Part shown: positions 16,221 through 24,096 of the stretch, in pieces
Layout of the letters: each line of letters starts with the position of its first letter
How positions within the stretch are numbered: position 1 is the first letter of the stretch
Assembly (NCBI RefSeq): GCF_900090325.1
Contig: NZ_FMHW01000002.1
Location: 1-64,000, forward strand
Origin: Micromonospora pallida
GTDB taxonomy: Bacteria > Actinomycetota > Actinomycetes > Mycobacteriales > Micromonosporaceae
Reading direction: 5' to 3'
Length of the DNA stretch: 64,000 nucleotides
The notes under the pieces: generated by a model
Database searches by the model: none
The model's input: only the letters and a program-made list of their open reading frames with translations
Told to the model about the DNA's origin: nothing
Translations under genes and position numbers: made by a program

Positions 16221-16775
16221 GTGACAGGGTTGCCGATCCTGCCGCCGTTGCCCGGCTGTGGAGGGCCGGCCAGCGTTCGCCTGGAGATCTACAGCGAGGG
16301 CTCCCTCGACGGAACGGCCTACGCGTGTCAGCACCATGCCCCGTCCATGATCGCCGTGATGGGTGGTGGGGGATGGTCGGCGCACCCGGTGGTGCTGGCC
16401 CCCAACATCGAGCGGCCATGTGGCCACGTCTACCGCTACGCCACCGGCAGCCTCGCCGTCCGAAGCCCCGCTGACCATCCGTCATGGTGTGGCCGTGATG
16501 GCTGTCGGGAGCGCAGGCAGCACCGCTCCCGGCGATTGCCTGTCGATACCGGGCGACCCGAGGTGGTGCGGGCCGACGTCGCACTGGTCGCGGGGGACGT
16601 ACCGGGGATGGCCGTGGCACCCATGGTGACGATGCGGGTCAGCGAGGACGACGGGTGCCAGGAGATCGTTCTTTCCACGGTGCAGGCGGCGGTCCTCGCT
16701 CACCGGCTTCGGCAGCTACTCGACCTCACCGGGGTGCGCCACCGGAACGGGCGTTGGCGTTTCCCGCCGCGCTGA
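16221..16775 (+). CDS. hypothetical protein with Cys/His pairs
   Basis: 184 residues from GTG 16221 (VTGLPILPPLPGCGG). It holds CGGPASVRLEIYSEGSL, YACQHHAPSM, CGHVYR, HPSWCGRDGC and a C-terminal helix (VLSTVQAAVLAHRLRQLLDL). The Cys/His pairs suggest a small zinc-binding domain, as in actinobacterial proteins of unknown function. Frames further upstream give an unlikely Arg-rich N-terminus. It converges on the MMPL gene, with a shared terminator between. Confidence 0.6.
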   Translation: MTGLPILPPLPGCGGPASVRLEIYSEGSLDGTAYACQHHAPSMIAVMGGGGWSAHPVVLAPNIERPCGHVYRYATGSLAVRSPADHPSWCGRDGCRERRQHRSRRLPVDTGRPEVVRADVALVAGDVPGMAVAPMVTMRVSEDDGCQEIVLSTVQAAVLAHRLRQLLDLTGVRHRNGRWRFPPR

Positions 16776-16778
16776 GAT

Positions 16779-16827
16779 GCCCGTCGCCGGTAGTCCTGGC
16801 GGTGGGCCAGAACTACCGGCGACGGGC
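16779..16827. terminator. bidirectional terminator hairpin
   Basis: A perfect 16-bp stem, GCCCGTCGCCGGTAGT (16779-16794) / ACTACCGGCGACGGGC (16812-16827), with a 17-nt loop. It lies between the convergent ends of the gene at 16221-16775 and the MMPL gene. Confidence 0.75.
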
Positions 16828-16877
16828 GAACAGTGGTGAAGCGAGGTTGGTCGGGACTCAGTCCCGGCGGGAGTCGG

Positions 16878-19091
16878 TCAGGTGGCCGGCACCGGCTCCG
16901 CGTCGGGGCTGCGCTCGCCGCCGGTGGCGCGCTGCGCTGCGCGGCCCCAGACGCGCGGGCCGATCAGGTTCAGCGCGGCCGGCATGACCAGCAGCCGGAT
17001 GACCACCGCGTCCAGGATGACCGCGATGCCCAGGCCCAGGCCGAGCTGCTGGACCACGCTGACCTTCGCCACCAGGAACGAGGCGAAGACCGCCACCATG
17101 ATCAGGGCGGCGCCGTTCACCAGGCCGGCGGTGTCGCGCAACCCGCCGGTGACCGCCGCGTGGTGGTCGCCGTGCTCGACGTAGTGTTCCCGCATCCGGG
17201 AGATCATGATGACCATGTAGTCCATGCTCAGCCCGAACATGATGGCGAAGACCAGCGCCGGTGTGGTGCTGTCGATCCGCTGGTCGAGCCAGTTCTGGCT
17301 GATCGTGGTCAGCAGGCCGAGACTGGCCGCGACCACCAGCGCGTTGAGCGCCAGCGCCAGCAGCGGCAGCAGCCACGAGCGGAACGCGCGGGCCAGCAGG
17401 GCGATGGTGATCAGCGCGACCGCGATGAGGATGGCCGGCAGCGTGTTGATCAGGACCTCGTCGAAGTCGACGCCGGTGGCGGTCGCCCCGGTCACCTGGA
17501 CGCGCACCCCGTCCGGGACGGCGCCGGGCAGTTCGTCGCGGAGGTCGTGGATCAGGTCGTGGGCGGCGTCGCTGTCCGGGTCGGAGCTGGGGATGACCAC
17601 GACCCGGCTGACCCGGCGGTCGCCGTCGGCGCCCCAGAGTTGGTCGAAGCCGGCCTTCGCCTCGGGCGGCAGCGCCGCGGACTGGCCGTCGACGGCGGCG
17701 GTGACCGCCTCGGCGGGAAGCCCGATGCTGGTCACGTCGGTGACCGTGTCGATCCCCTGCTGCTCCCGGACCGTCTCGTTGACCTTGCGTACGGCGTCGA
17801 GCAGGGTGGCCGGCGACGTGCTCTCCGGCGCGCTCACCACGATCTGGACCGGGAAGAGGTTGCGGAACTCCAGCGCGGCCTGGAGCCGTTCGATGCCCTG
17901 CCGGGAGTCGGTCTCCTCGGGCAGGATGGTCGCGCTGGCCACCGGCGACTGGAGGCGGATGTCGCTCATCGGCCAGGCCATCACCCCGAAGATCGCCACC
18001 AGGACGGCGAGGGTCAGGGCGGGCTTGCGCTGGAGCCGGGTCAGCAGGCCGGGGCCGCTGCCCTGCGTGGTCCGGGCGGCGCGCGGCTTGAGCGACAGCC
18101 AGTTGATCCGTCGGCCCATCACGGTGAGCGCGGCCGGGAGCAGGGTCATGGACATGGCCAGGGCGACCAGGGTGACCACCACGCCCGCGATGGCCATGCT
18201 GCTGAACACCATGATCCGGGGGATGAAGAGGGCGAGCAGGGCCACCACCACGGCGAGGCCGCTGAAGAGCACCGCGTGCCCGGCGGTCCGCATCGCGGTG
18301 CGCAGCGCCGGCACGTACGTGTCGCCCGCCACCAGCTCGTCGCGGTACCGCTTGATGATGAAGAGCGAGTAGTCGACCGCGACGGCGATACCGATCAGCG
18401 ACACCGCGTTGGTGTAGAGGGTGGAGAGGTCGGTCATGAAGGTGATCAGGTAGCCGATCGCGGAGGCGACCACGAGCGCGAGGCCGGCCACCACGATCGG
18501 TAGCAGCATCGCGCCGACCGAGCGGAACACCACCAGCAGTACGACGATCAGCAGCGGGAAGGCGATCATCTCGGCGGTGACTGCGTCCTTCTCGGACTGC
18601 ACGCTGAGGTCGTAGTCGAGGGCCTGGGCGCCGGTGACGCGCACCTGGACGCCACGGTCCCGCATCGCCTCGGTCATCCGCTCACGCAGGCCGTCGATCT
18701 CGTGCTGGATGGTCGACTTGTCGATGCGGAAACCGAGCTGAAGGAACGTGGTGTGCCGGTCCGCCGAGAGCCACTTCGGGTCCTGCCGGTAGTCCTGCAC
18801 CGAGGCCACGTGCGGGGTCTCCTCGGCCACCCGGGTCGCCTCGGCCAGGTCGGCGGTGACGTCGCCGTCCGGTTTGGTCAGTACGACCTGGAGGCTTTCC
18901 GGCGCCTCGTTGAAGCTGCGCTCGATGACCTTCTGTCCGGCGGCGGCCTCGCCCCGGGGGTTGTCGAAGCCACCGGCCTTCAGGGCGCCGGTGAGGGCGA
19001 TCATCAGTGGTACGCAGATCGCGGCGAGCACGATCCAGATCGCGATGACGGTTTTCGGACGGGCTATGGAGAAACGGACGACGGCATTCAC
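16878..19091 (-). CDS. MMPL-family RND transporter
   Basis: 737 residues from GTG 19091 (MNAVVRFSIARPKTVIAIWI) with AGGGAGC as ribosome binding site. Two repeats of an extracytoplasmic loop plus a transmembrane bundle: helices around LIVVLLVVFRSVGAMLLPIV, GIAVAVDYSLFIIKRYRDEL (with the RND-type Asp) and, in the second half, FAIMFGLSMDYMVIMISRMR. MMPL proteins export lipids, lipopeptides and phenolic lipids. The gene diverges from the ACP-led T3PKS operon across a 434-bp region with a SARP-type site, so export of that cluster's product is the likely role. Confidence 0.88.
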   Translation of the reverse strand: MNAVVRFSIARPKTVIAIWIVLAAICVPLMIALTGALKAGGFDNPRGEAAAGQKVIERSFNEAPESLQVVLTKPDGDVTADLAEATRVAEETPHVASVQDYRQDPKWLSADRHTTFLQLGFRIDKSTIQHEIDGLRERMTEAMRDRGVQVRVTGAQALDYDLSVQSEKDAVTAEMIAFPLLIVVLLVVFRSVGAMLLPIVVAGLALVVASAIGYLITFMTDLSTLYTNAVSLIGIAVAVDYSLFIIKRYRDELVAGDTYVPALRTAMRTAGHAVLFSGLAVVVALLALFIPRIMVFSSMAIAGVVVTLVALAMSMTLLPAALTVMGRRINWLSLKPRAARTTQGSGPGLLTRLQRKPALTLAVLVAIFGVMAWPMSDIRLQSPVASATILPEETDSRQGIERLQAALEFRNLFPVQIVVSAPESTSPATLLDAVRKVNETVREQQGIDTVTDVTSIGLPAEAVTAAVDGQSAALPPEAKAGFDQLWGADGDRRVSRVVVIPSSDPDSDAAHDLIHDLRDELPGAVPDGVRVQVTGATATGVDFDEVLINTLPAILIAVALITIALLARAFRSWLLPLLALALNALVVAASLGLLTTISQNWLDQRIDSTTPALVFAIMFGLSMDYMVIMISRMREHYVEHGDHHAAVTGGLRDTAGLVNGAALIMVAVFASFLVAKVSVVQQLGLGLGIAVILDAVVIRLLVMPAALNLIGPRVWGRAAQRATGGERSPDAEPVPAT

Positions 19092-19250
19092 TGACGTTGC
19101 GCTCCCTGGTCCCTCTCGACGGGGCGACCGACCCACGCGACCGCCGCCCAGGAGGATCTCGTATCTGACTCGGGTTGTGGTGATGACTCGCTGAAGCCGA
19201 GAGCGTACAACTACTTTGGGTAACCGTCCACCCTGGACACGATGCACCCT

Positions 19251-19301
19251 GAGTGATTGTTGAGGAATCCTCGAGTGATCCTTGAGTGATTCGCGAGTGG
19301 A
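19251..19301 (+). promoter_or_regulatory. SARP-type operator: five heptamers at 11-bp spacing
   Basis: Heptamers starting GAG occur at 19251 (GAGTGAT), 19262 (GAGGAAT), 19273 (GAGTGAT), 19284 (GAGTGAT) and 19295 (GAGTGGA), each preceded by T or C plus G-A-G context as in the TCGAG-type boxes of SARP regulators. The phase is exactly 11 bp throughout. The array sits about 230 bp before the ACP gene and 160 bp from the MMPL start, inside a 434-bp gap (19092-19525) that has no gene of its own. Confidence 0.7.
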
Positions 19302-19525
19302 CAGTCGAACCATTCAAGCCCGTTGGCGAGGCCAGCACGGCCGAGGTCGCCCGTCCGGGAGTGTGACGCCCAAGGGCGCTCCGCCCGCTGCGTCGACCTC
19401 CGCAGGCGTTCCCTGTTACGGATCGGAGATATCCACGTGCTCGGTAGCGACGCACACGTGGTCGGAAGATCTTGCCAGATTCAGGATCTTCGCTGCGACC
19501 TTATCACCTACGGCGGGGAGGGCCG

Positions 19526-19810
19526 ATGATCAGCCTCGATGAACACGTGCGCACGCTCGTCGACGATCTGGTGGCCGTGAAGCCGACCCTGCGCCGCGAG
19601 GAGATCCGCGCGGAATCGTCGATCACCCGGGACCTCGGCTTCGACTCGTTGGACCTGGTCGAACTGGCCGCCCGCATCCGTGACGCGTACCCGGACTTCG
19701 ACCTGCTGCGCTGGCTCGAGGACGCGATGTCCTCCGAGGTGGACAGCGTCGGATCGATGGCAGAGCTGCTGGCCCGCTCGCGTGCCGCGGCCGGGGAGGA
19801 GAAGCGATGA
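19526..19810 (+). CDS. acyl carrier protein
   Basis: 94 residues from ATG 19526, after GGCGGGGAGGG. ITRDLGFDSLDLVELAARI contains the phosphopantetheine attachment site at Ser41. First gene of the T3PKS operon. It overlaps the ACAD start (ATGA). By context it carries the acyl chain activated by the FAAL (27115-28872) for desaturation by the ACAD and delivery to the T3PKS. Confidence 0.9.
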   Translation: MISLDEHVRTLVDDLVAVKPTLRREEIRAESSITRDLGFDSLDLVELAARIRDAYPDFDLLRWLEDAMSSEVDSVGSMAELLARSRAAAGEEKR

Positions 19811-20979
19811 GCACGGCAGCCGTGACCCGTACCGACTACGTGGCCCTGGCCCACGAACTGGCGCCGACGTTCGCCGAGAACGCGGCCCAGCACGACCGGG
19901 ACCTCAGCTTCCCGCACGAGAACATGGCCGAGCTGGTCCGCACCGGCTACACCGCGATGACCGTGCCGCCGGAGTTCGGCGGCGACGGCGCCAGCCTGGC
20001 CGAACTCTGCGAGGCGCAGCAGATTCTCGCCGGTGGCTGCGCGTCGACCGCCTTCGCGGTCAACATGCACGTCCACGGTCTGGCCATGATCGCCCGGCTC
20101 GGCGGGCCGAGCGCCGAGTGGGCCTGCCAGGCGGTGCGCGACGGCGCGGTGATCTCCGGCGGGTTCAGCGAGCCCGGTGTGGGCGGCAACTGGTGGCACC
20201 CGACCACCCGGGCCGAGGAGGTCGAGGGCGGCTTCGTCCTCAACGGCCGCAAGGGCTTCTTCACCGGCTTCCCGGGCGCGACGCACCTCTTCCTCTCCGC
20301 CGCCATCACCGACGACCGCGGCCTGCCCGAGCCGATGGCCTTCCTGATCCCCAAGCCGGAGCAGGGGGTCCGGGTCACCGCCGAGTGGGACGCGGCGGGC
20401 ATGCGGGCCACCGGCAGCCACTCGCTGGCCCTGGAGGACCTCTTCATCGACGAGAAGTGGATGGTGGGGGAGCGGGGCAACCTGCCGCTGCTGTTCATGT
20501 CGGGCGTGCACTGGGCCTGGTGCAGCTTCGCGTCCTGCTTCGTCGGCATCGCCCGCGCGGCCCTCGACCACGTGGTGCGGACCCAGCGGCAGCGGGTGAT
20601 CAGCGTGATCGGCAAGCCGAACGCGCACCTGCCCGGCATCCAGTTCAAGATCGCCGAAATGGCCGCCCGGGTCGCCGCCGCGCGGGCGCACCTGGAGGCC
20701 GCGATCCACGCCGAGCACGACGACGTCGACCCGCTGCGGCACTACATCGACATGAGCGTCATGAAGACCACCGTCACCCGCCTCGCGCACGAGGTGGTGA
20801 CCATCGGCATGCAGGTGCAGGGCGGCTCCGGCCTGGCCACCAGCGACCCGCTCCAGCGGATGTACCGGGACGTCGTCGCCGGTCTGCTGGTGCCGCCGGC
20901 CACCGACGTCGTCCTGGAGTGGGCCGGCAAGTTGGCCCTGGACGTGCCGATCTTCGCCGAGCCGCGCTGGGTCGGGTGA
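19807..20979 (+). CDS. acyl-CoA (acyl-ACP) dehydrogenase family flavoprotein
   Basis: 390 residues with the acyl-CoA dehydrogenase fold: an N-terminal helical domain (MTVPPEFGGDGASLAELCEA), a middle beta domain (FSEPGVGGNW, FVLNGRKGFFTG, DAAGMRATGSHSLALEDLFI) and a C-terminal helical domain with GMQVQGGSGLATSDPLQRMYRD. It probably makes an alpha,beta-double bond in, or otherwise oxidises, the ACP-bound acyl chain. The catalytic base cannot be fixed by reading alone. It lies between the ACP and a shorter ACAD-like protein. Confidence 0.85.
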   Translation: MSTAAVTRTDYVALAHELAPTFAENAAQHDRDLSFPHENMAELVRTGYTAMTVPPEFGGDGASLAELCEAQQILAGGCASTAFAVNMHVHGLAMIARLGGPSAEWACQAVRDGAVISGGFSEPGVGGNWWHPTTRAEEVEGGFVLNGRKGFFTGFPGATHLFLSAAITDDRGLPEPMAFLIPKPEQGVRVTAEWDAAGMRATGSHSLALEDLFIDEKWMVGERGNLPLLFMSGVHWAWCSFASCFVGIARAALDHVVRTQRQRVISVIGKPNAHLPGIQFKIAEMAARVAAARAHLEAAIHAEHDDVDPLRHYIDMSVMKTTVTRLAHEVVTIGMQVQGGSGLATSDPLQRMYRDVVAGLLVPPATDVVLEWAGKLALDVPIFAEPRWVG

Positions 20980-20984
20980 GCCGG

Positions 20985-21689
20985 ATGACCACGACGACCA
21001 ACGAGGGGACCGCAATGTCGAGCGCGGGTGTGGGCGCGGCCGCCGACCTGGCCGTGGACTTCGAGAAGCGCCGGGCCGGCCGGGTGGACGCCGGTGACCT
21101 GGTCGCCGAGAACCTGGCCGCCCTCGACGCGGCCGGCGTCACCGCCGACGCGCTCGGCGACGGCGGGCAGCGGCGGCAGGCGCTGCGGACCGTCGCGCAG
21201 GGCTGCGGGGCGACCGCCTTCGCCCTCGGCGCGGCGCTGGCCGCCGGGCGGGCCGAGGCGGTGCTGCACCACGCCGCCGTCCAGCTCGGCCTGGCCGAAC
21301 GGGCGTACGCGGTCGCCGTCGAGCGGGTCCGGCAGTCCGGTGACGCCGCCCGGCAGCCCGGCCCGCAGTTCGCGGTGGCCCGGATGCGCGGCTCGCTGGA
21401 CACCATGACCGCGCTGCTGGACCGGCAGGCCGGCCGGGCCGTCGGGGAGGACGCCGCCGCGCTGGCCGAGGCGTGCACCGCCGGGATCTTCCTGGCCGCC
21501 GAGGCCGAGGCCGTGGTCTCCGCCGCGTACGACCTGGTCGGCGCGGACGCCGAGGGCGCGGCCCGGATCGGCCAGCTCTGGCACGACCTGAAGGCGACCC
21601 CGGCCCCGGTCTCCGGATCGCTGGCCCGGGAACTGGTCGGCAAGGCCGCCGTCGGCATCGACCCGGACGAGACCCCGAGGTGGGTGTGA
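20985..21689 (+). CDS. truncated ACAD-like accessory protein
   Basis: 234 residues from ATG 20985 (alternative ATG 21015). It is Ala-rich and all-helical (ADLAVDFEKRRAGRVDAGDL, TMTALLDRQAGRAVGEDAAA). Its C-terminus, KAAVGIDPDETPRWV, parallels the end of the upstream dehydrogenase (FAEPRWVG). It lacks the FAD-binding middle domain. It may be a non-catalytic partner forming a heteromer with the dehydrogenase, or a degenerate paralogue kept as a chaperone. Function is not established. Confidence 0.6.
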   Translation: MTTTTNEGTAMSSAGVGAAADLAVDFEKRRAGRVDAGDLVAENLAALDAAGVTADALGDGGQRRQALRTVAQGCGATAFALGAALAAGRAEAVLHHAAVQLGLAERAYAVAVERVRQSGDAARQPGPQFAVARMRGSLDTMTALLDRQAGRAVGEDAAALAEACTAGIFLAAEAEAVVSAAYDLVGADAEGAARIGQLWHDLKATPAPVSGSLARELVGKAAVGIDPDETPRWV

Positions 21690-22480
21690 TGGCGGGCAAC
21701 GACCGGCACCTGACCGCGCTCGACCCGAACGCGGTCGCCATCGACAACGAGTACTACCACGAGGTCGGCGACTCGTGGTGGGACGCGAGTGGCCCGCTGC
21801 GCGCCCTGCACGACATGAACCCGTCCCGGGTGACCTATTTCGACGAGGCCGCCCGGCGGGCGTTCGGCGAGGACCGTTCGCAGATTCGGGTGCTCGACAT
21901 CGGCTGCGGTGGCGGGCTGGTCTCCGAGCGGATGGCCGCGCTGGGCTACCCGGTCACCGGCGTGGACCTCTCCGCCGGCTCGATCGAGACCGCCCGCCGG
22001 CACGCCACGGCCAACGGCGTGACCGTCGACTACCAGGTCGGCTCGGCGTACGAGCTGCCGAAGCCGGACGGCGCGGTCGACCTGGTGGTCATCTCGGACG
22101 TGCTGGAGCACCTGCACGACCTGCCCGGCGCGGTGGCCGAGATCGCCCGGGTGCTGCGCCCCGGCGGCATCGTCGTGTTCGACACGATCAACCGCACGGC
22201 GGCCAGCTACCTGAAGGCCATCGTGCTCTCCGAGAAGATCCTCAAGATCGTCTACCCGGGCACGCACAACTGGAAGATGTTCATCCGCCCGGACGAGCTG
22301 CGCGCCGTCTTCGCCGACCACGGCCTCGACCTCACCGAGATCAAGGGCCTGGAGCCCGTGGCGCCGCCGCACAAGCTCGTCCCCGCCACGCTGCGCGGTC
22401 GGGCGGTCGGTCCCTTCCACCTCACCACGTCCACCGCCGTGAGCTACATCGGCCAGGCCGTCAAGTCCCAGGAGAGCTGA
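21689..22480 (+). CDS. SAM-dependent methyltransferase, UbiG-like
   Basis: 263 residues from ATG 21689, overlapping the upstream stop (TGATG). NEYYHEVGDSWWDASGPLRAL is the UbiG-type N-terminus. SAM motif I is VLDIGCGGGLVSERMAALGY, with VTGVDLSAGSIETARRHA and LVVISDVLEHLHDLPG after it. UbiG proteins O-methylate catechol or polyhydroxyphenyl rings with long side chains. In a T3PKS lipid cluster this suggests O-methylation of an alkylresorcinol or related ring. Confidence 0.85.
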   Translation: MAGNDRHLTALDPNAVAIDNEYYHEVGDSWWDASGPLRALHDMNPSRVTYFDEAARRAFGEDRSQIRVLDIGCGGGLVSERMAALGYPVTGVDLSAGSIETARRHATANGVTVDYQVGSAYELPKPDGAVDLVVISDVLEHLHDLPGAVAEIARVLRPGGIVVFDTINRTAASYLKAIVLSEKILKIVYPGTHNWKMFIRPDELRAVFADHGLDLTEIKGLEPVAPPHKLVPATLRGRAVGPFHLTTSTAVSYIGQAVKSQES

Positions 22481-22483
22481 CAC

Positions 22484-22960
22484 ATGGTTTGGATCAGGAC
22501 CAAGACCAAGCGCGACGCGGTCATCCGTACCAGCCGCGACGAGCTGCGCAAGGTGATGCTCGACGTCGTCGGCACCGGCAAGCTCATGCCGGGTGTGGAG
22601 GAGCTGACCCAGGTCGGCGACAACCTGTACCACTACCGGCTCGCCGAGGTCTCCAACGGGGTCGTCCGGTTCACCCCGGAGTACACCGCCCAGTTCGACA
22701 CCTCCGACCCGGACGCGATCACCTGGGAGCCGGTGGGCGAGTCCAACTTCCGCTCCTGGGGCACCTTCCGGATCACCGACGGCCCGACGCCGGAGGAGCA
22801 GGTGCTGGAGATCGACACCCGCTCCGAGGCGTCCGTCGACGTGGCCCGGGTCGTGATCGTGCTGATCGAGCCGTTCGCCCAGAAGGAGAGTGACGAGGTC
22901 ACCGGGGGCTTCGTCAAGGCGATCCGCCAGGCGGTCGAGTCGGGGAGCGTGTCGGGGTGA
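22484..22960 (+). CDS. SRPBCC-fold (START/polyketide cyclase-like) protein
   Basis: 158 residues. TKTKRDAVIRTSRDELRKVM, VEELTQVGDNLYHYRLAEVS and ITWEPVGESNFRSWGTFRIT have the beta-strand pattern of the helix-grip SRPBCC fold (CoxG or polyketide cyclase type). It could bind or cyclise the poly-beta-keto product, or shuttle the lipid. It overlaps the T3PKS start (GTGA). Confidence 0.75.
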   Translation: MVWIRTKTKRDAVIRTSRDELRKVMLDVVGTGKLMPGVEELTQVGDNLYHYRLAEVSNGVVRFTPEYTAQFDTSDPDAITWEPVGESNFRSWGTFRITDGPTPEEQVLEIDTRSEASVDVARVVIVLIEPFAQKESDEVTGGFVKAIRQAVESGSVSG

Positions 22961-24033
22961 TCACCGCGACGGACCCGACCCGGCCCGCGCGCATCGTCGG
23001 CCTACGCACCGCGCAGGCCGGCCCGGCCATCTCCCAACGGGAGATGTTCGACTCCTTCTACAAGAACCTCTACGCCGAGGTGCCGGACGCCGAGAAGCTC
23101 TTCATGAGCACCCAGGTCAACCAGCGCCGGATGCTCTGGCCACCGAAGGAGCACTACGGCGACGGCTGGCCCGGCATGCAGGCCCGGATCGAGGCGTGGG
23201 AACAGGGCGTCCTGGCGATGGGCCGGGAGACCGTCGGCGGGGTGCTCGACGGGGTCGAGACCGACCGGGTGGGCAGCTACACCTTCGTGAGCTGCACCGG
23301 CTACGCCGGCCCGACCCCGGAGATGCTGCTGGCCAAGGAGTTCGGCCTGCGGAAGAACCTGCGCCGCACCTTCGTCGGCCACATGGGCTGCTACGCGGCC
23401 TTCAACGGCCTGAAGGTCGCCCTGGACTCCCTCGCCGGCCGCCCCGACCAGCTCGCCCTGGTCACCTGCGCCGAGGTCTGCTCGGTGCACCTGCGCCCCG
23501 AGGCGACCAAGGAGCAGGTCGTGGTCACCGGCCTCTTCGGTGACGCCGCGGCCACCCTCCTGCTGGAGGCGGTGGAGGGTGACGTCGACGCGGCCGAGGG
23601 GCTGGTGGTCCTCGGCACGCACACCGAGACCCACCCGGAGACCTCGGCGGCGATGACCTGGAAGGTCATGGACGACGCGTTCCGGATGACGCTCTCGCCG
23701 TACGTGCCGGTCTACCTCGCCGAGACGATCCGGCCCTTCGTCGGCCGGCTCCTCGAACCGCACGGACTCTCGGTCGGCGACGTCGCGCACTGGGGCATCC
23801 ACCCCGGCGGCCCGAAGATCATCGACTTCGTCGGCGACCGGCTGGAGCTGCCCCTTGCGGCGCTGCGTCCGTCGCTGGAGATCCTGAACTCCTGGGGCAA
23901 CTGCTCCTCGCCGACGGTCCTGCTGATCCTCGAGCAGATCCTCCGCGAGTCCCGCCCGAAGCCGGGGGAGTACGGCGTCCTGATGGCCTTCGGACCCGGC
24001 CTGACCATGGAATCCGCCCTGGTCCGCTTCTGA
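22957..24033 (+). CDS. type III polyketide synthase
   Basis: 358 residues of the chalcone/stilbene synthase family. The catalytic triad is present: Cys145 (GHMGCYAAFNGLK), His282 (HWGIHPGGPKI) and Asn315 (NSWGNCSSPTVLLIL). GFGPG appears as AFGPGLTMESALV near the end. It extends an acyl starter with malonyl-CoA and cyclises it to a resorcinol, pyrone or quinone precursor. The neighbouring ACP and FAAL imply a fatty acyl starter, as in alkylresorcinol synthases. The exact product cannot be read. Confidence 0.92.
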   Translation: MITATDPTRPARIVGLRTAQAGPAISQREMFDSFYKNLYAEVPDAEKLFMSTQVNQRRMLWPPKEHYGDGWPGMQARIEAWEQGVLAMGRETVGGVLDGVETDRVGSYTFVSCTGYAGPTPEMLLAKEFGLRKNLRRTFVGHMGCYAAFNGLKVALDSLAGRPDQLALVTCAEVCSVHLRPEATKEQVVVTGLFGDAAATLLLEAVEGDVDAAEGLVVLGTHTETHPETSAAMTWKVMDDAFRMTLSPYVPVYLAETIRPFVGRLLEPHGLSVGDVAHWGIHPGGPKIIDFVGDRLELPLAALRPSLEILNSWGNCSSPTVLLILEQILRESRPKPGEYGVLMAFGPGLTMESALVRF

Positions 24034-24096
24034 GGACCCGGCCCGCTTCCGATCCTGCCCGCCCACCCCGAGAACCACGAGAAACGGAGTCGGCCC

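Noticed and set aside
16833..18503. Plus-strand frame of 556 codons opposite the MMPL gene
   Set aside because: Low-complexity charged sequence typical of the complement of a membrane protein gene; the MMPL frame has clear homology and a start site.
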